Part shown: positions 63,448 to 64,000 of the stretch, piece after piece
How the letters are laid out: every line of letters begins with the position of its first letter
Numbering within the stretch: position 1 is the first letter of the stretch
Assembly: GCF_041053055.1 (NCBI RefSeq)
Contig: NZ_CP163443.1
Span: 7,547,001-7,611,000, forward strand
Direction: 5' to 3'
DNA from: Streptomyces sp. R41
Lineage (GTDB): Bacteria; Actinomycetota; Actinomycetes; Streptomycetales; Streptomycetaceae
Length of the DNA stretch: 64,000 nt
Program-made: the position numbers and the translations under genes
Notes under the pieces: model-generated
Databases searched by the model: none
What the model was told of the DNA's origin: nothing
The model's input: the letters and a program-made list of their open reading frames with translations, nothing else

Positions 63448-64000
63448 TCAGGCGGTCGGCGCCGGACCCGTGCTCGCCCGTACCGTCAACTCGGGTGCGA
63501 TCAGCACGACTTCGTCCTTGCCGTGTCCTTCGAGCTTGGCGATCAGATGTTCCACGGCGTACCGGCCCATCTCCTGTGCGGGGATGGCGACCGAGGTCAG
63601 CCGCACCGAGGCCTGTGTGGCGACCTGGTCCGGGCAGATCGCGATCACCGACACGTCCTCGGGCACGGCGCGGCCCTGCTGGCGCAGCAGCGCGAGCAGC
63701 GGTTCGACCGCCGACTCGTTCTGCACGACGAAGCCCGTGGTGCCCGGGCGCTCGTCGAGGATCCGGGCGAGGGTCACGGCCATCGCGTCGTACCCGCCCT
63801 CGCAGGGGCGGTGCAGCACGCGCAGGCCCAACTCCCGCGAACGGGACCGGAGTCCGTCGAGCGTGCGCTCGGCGAAGCCGGTGTGCCGTTCGTAGACCGC
63901 GGGCGCCTCGCCGATGACAGCGATGTCACGGTGGCCGAGGATCGCCAGATGTTCGGCGCACAGGGCTCCCGTCGCGCCGAAGTCGAGGTCGACGCAGGTC
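63448..64000 (-). CDS. LacI-family transcriptional regulator, 5' end beyond the window
   Basis: The partial 183-codon reading is the periplasmic-binding-protein-like effector domain of a LacI repressor (ALCAEHLAILGHRDIAVIGEAP; GFVVQNESAVEPLLALLRQQG; AVEHLIAKLEG). The helix-turn-helix is cut off by the window edge; the in-frame TTG at 63831 is internal. It is the natural candidate for binding the two TCGAAGCGCTTCGA operators. An oligosaccharide or monosaccharide from xyloglucan is the probable inducer. Confidence 0.85.
   Translation of the reverse strand, partial: TCVDLDFGATGALCAEHLAILGHRDIAVIGEAPAVYERHTGFAERTLDGLRSRSRELGLRVLHRPCEGGYDAMAVTLARILDERPGTTGFVVQNESAVEPLLALLRQQGRAVPEDVSVIAICPDQVATQASVRLTSVAIPAQEMGRYAVEHLIAKLEGHGKDEVVLIAPELTVRASTGPAPTA

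Overview
The window is GC-rich, has dense short-spaced operons, GTG/TTG starts and Tat/lipoprotein signals, and carries Streptomyces-type gene families (adenosine deaminase, gabT, a PucR regulator, a DasR-type operator before a chitinase). It reads as a Streptomyces chromosome segment. No rRNA, tRNA, CRISPR array, insertion sequence or phage gene was recognised.

Region 1 (about 1-11,400) is a dormancy/oxygen-stress island: a GNAT/acyl-CoA synthetase fusion, a CBS-BON protein, a flavodoxin-like protein, a DosS/DevS-like GAF histidine kinase convergent with a DosR/DevR-like regulator, a cyclic-nucleotide-binding protein, an Rv1733c-like membrane protein, a zinc alcohol dehydrogenase and two pyridoxamine-oxidase-fold proteins. 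A 14-bp near-palindrome, GGGCCG-NN-CGGCCC, recurs 46-118 bp upstream of most transcription units here (about 190 bp for the dehydrogenase) and may be the DevR-type operator. The island also holds debris: a CBS-BON gene collapsed by an internal deletion, a 44-codon universal-stress-protein stub and a frameshifted flavin-binding gene.

Region 2 (11,400-24,100) is mixed: a TetR regulator divergent from a frameshifted ABC-2-like permease, six 37-bp tandem repeats, an OsmC protein, a sortase substrate plus class F sortase, an ECF sigma/anti-sigma-like pair, a serine hydrolase, an unusual membrane-anchored sigma factor fusion, a glycerophosphodiesterase, adenosine deaminase, a frameshifted DUF4190 protein and a NADAR protein.

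Region 3 (24,289-46,353) is centred on polyamine catabolism: gamma-aminobutyraldehyde dehydrogenase, a PotD-A-B-C uptake system, an FAD amine oxidoreductase, GABA aminotransferase, a PucR activator and a second aldehyde dehydrogenase. Together these could take putrescine through GABA to succinate. Embedded within it are a DasR-controlled GH18 chitinase, a two-gene McrB/McrC modification-dependent restriction system, a PAP2 phosphatase and a VirD4/FtsK-like ATPase.

Region 4 (46,531-64,000) is a coherent xyloglucan-utilisation locus: GH3 beta-glucosidase, a three-gene ABC importer without its own ATPase, GH74 and GH12 endo-xyloglucanases, GH42 beta-galactosidase, GH95 fucosidase-like enzyme, GH31 alpha-xylosidase and a LacI regulator truncated by the window edge. 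Two identical 14-bp palindromes between the GH3 gene and the importer are the probable LacI operators. The enzymes match every linkage of fucosylated galactoxyloglucan.
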